From the NCBI GenBank assembly GCA_002780675.1, contig PEUR01000075.1:1-5073 (forward strand): 5,073 nucleotides of DNA. Reading direction: 5' to 3'. The notes beneath the pieces are model-generated. The model saw nothing but the letters and a program-made list of their open reading frames with translations. It was not told the origin of the DNA and did no database searches. This document shows, in pieces, positions 4,393 to 5,073 of the stretch. The DNA comes from Gallionellales bacterium CG03_land_8_20_14_0_80_55_15 (GTDB lineage: Bacteria; Pseudomonadota; Gammaproteobacteria; Burkholderiales; Gallionellaceae). Every line of letters begins with the position of its first letter. Within the stretch, counting starts at the first letter, position 1. The translations under genes and the position numbers were made by a program.

Positions 4393-5073
4393 ATGCGTTT
4401 TTTTCGCTTATTCAAAATCATTTTCGTGGTATTGCGTTTTGGCCTCGACGAGTTTCTGCTGGCGCATGCTCGCGGGCACTGGCTACATTTCCCGCTGAAA
4501 ACACTGCTGTTTCTGCGTGACACATCCGCGCCGCGCGCCGTCAGATTGCGTCTGGCACTGGAAAGTTTGGGACCAATCTTCGTTAAATTCGGACAAATGC
4601 TTTCTACTCGACGCGATTTGATGCCAACCGATTTGGCTGACGAATTGGCAAAATTGCAGGATCAGGTTCCGCCGTTCCCTTCCGCACAATCCATCACTCT
4701 GCTGGAAGCCACTTACGGTAAACCCTTGCTGGAAACCTTCAAAAGTTTTGAGGAAACCCCCGTCGCCAGCGCGTCGGTCGCTCAAGTCCATTTTGCCGTA
4801 CTGCACGATAATCGTGAAGTGGCGATTAAAATACTGCGCCCCGGCATCAAGCAGGTCATTGACCATGATATTGCGCTGCTCAAAATTGTTGCGGATTTAA
4901 TGGAATGGCTTTGGGCCGATGGTCGCCGCCTCAAACCGCGTCTGGTAATCGAAGAATTCGAGAAACATCTGACAGACGAGTTGGACTTGACCCGCGAGGC
5001 CGCCAACGGCAGCTTGCTCAAGCGCAATTTTGCCCGTTCCAACCTGCTGCTCGTACCGGAAATGTATTGGGAT
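4393..5073 (+). CDS. ubiB: UbiB, atypical kinase/ATPase of ubiquinone biosynthesis, 3' end cut off
   Basis: The frame is open from ATG 4393 to the end of the window (227 codons, no stop); full-length UbiB is usually about 500-550 residues, so less than half is visible. It has the UbiB/ABC1/ADCK signatures in order: the KxGQ motif K65-F-G-Q68 within [24 protein letters not shown] at 85-94, the A-rich loop replacing the kinase P-loop ([10 protein letters not shown], 124-133), and V-A-I-K146 with I-L-R-P-G-I, the nucleotide-binding lysine. [18 protein letters not shown] (about 188-205) is the conserved E-L-D-x-x-x-E-A-x-N segment. The family uses ATP binding/hydrolysis to make membrane-bound ubiquinone intermediates accessible. 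The C-terminal transmembrane helices lie beyond the window. It starts 5 bp after ubiJ with no clear Shine-Dalgarno, suggesting translational coupling. Confidence 0.93.
   Translation, partial: MRFFRLFKIIFVVLRFGLDEFLLAHARGHWLHFPLKTLLFLRDTSAPRAVRLRLALESLGPIFVKFGQMLSTRRDLMPTDLADELAKLQDQVPPFPSAQSITLLEATYGKPLLETFKSFEETPVASASVAQVHFAVLHDNREVAIKILRPGIKQVIDHDIALLKIVADLMEWLWADGRRLKPRLVIEEFEKHLTDELDLTREAANGSLLKRNFARSNLLLVPEMYWD

Noticed and set aside
4483..4866. Minus-strand frame of 127 codons opposite ubiB
   Set aside because: The + strand encodes clear UbiB motifs across the same bases; the minus frame is a shadow.

Overview
The window reads as a chromosomal segment of a betaproteobacterium, probably of the Nitrosomonadales/Gallionellaceae type. 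This is inferred from the Tim44-like gene, ubiJ and ubiB in tandem, the mid-range base composition and the style of the proteins; no 16S or other decisive marker is present. All convincing genes lie on the + strand.

Layout. (1) 1-1086: a small toxin-antitoxin patch, with the 3' part of a ParE/RelE-type toxin followed by a complete vapBC module that has its own strong promoter and an inverted-repeat operator. (2) 1105-1650: a PhnA/YjdM-type zinc-ribbon protein and a 63-residue Cys-rich protein of unknown function, 12 bp apart and probably co-transcribed. (3) 1671-1818: a non-coding miniature inverted-repeat element (MITE) of about 148 bp with IS5-like ends and an internal hairpin. (4) 1827-2462: rluA, a 23S rRNA/tRNA pseudouridine synthase whose only plausible start is a TTG 9 bp from the MITE edge, without a Shine-Dalgarno sequence. 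(5) 2463-2959: a 497-bp gene-free stretch with two perfect and two near-perfect DnaA boxes, a 13-bp palindrome, TTA-type triplet repeats and an AT-rich tract, an architecture like a replication origin or a DnaA-controlled region. (6) 2960-5073: a Tim44-domain membrane protein, ubiJ and the 5' part of ubiB, closely packed as an operon for ubiquinone biosynthesis. A perfect 14-bp hairpin followed by T-rich sequence lies inside the ubiJ coding sequence.

Functional picture. The right half is a housekeeping ubiquinone operon (UbiJ lipid-binding scaffold, UbiB atypical kinase/ATPase) led by a Tim44-like membrane protein. The left half is accessory (two toxin systems, a MITE) mixed with small metal-binding proteins and an RNA-modifying enzyme. 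The most unusual signals are the DnaA-box cluster, the terminator-like hairpin within ubiJ, and the MITE abutting rluA. No new multi-gene system can be demonstrated from this sequence alone.
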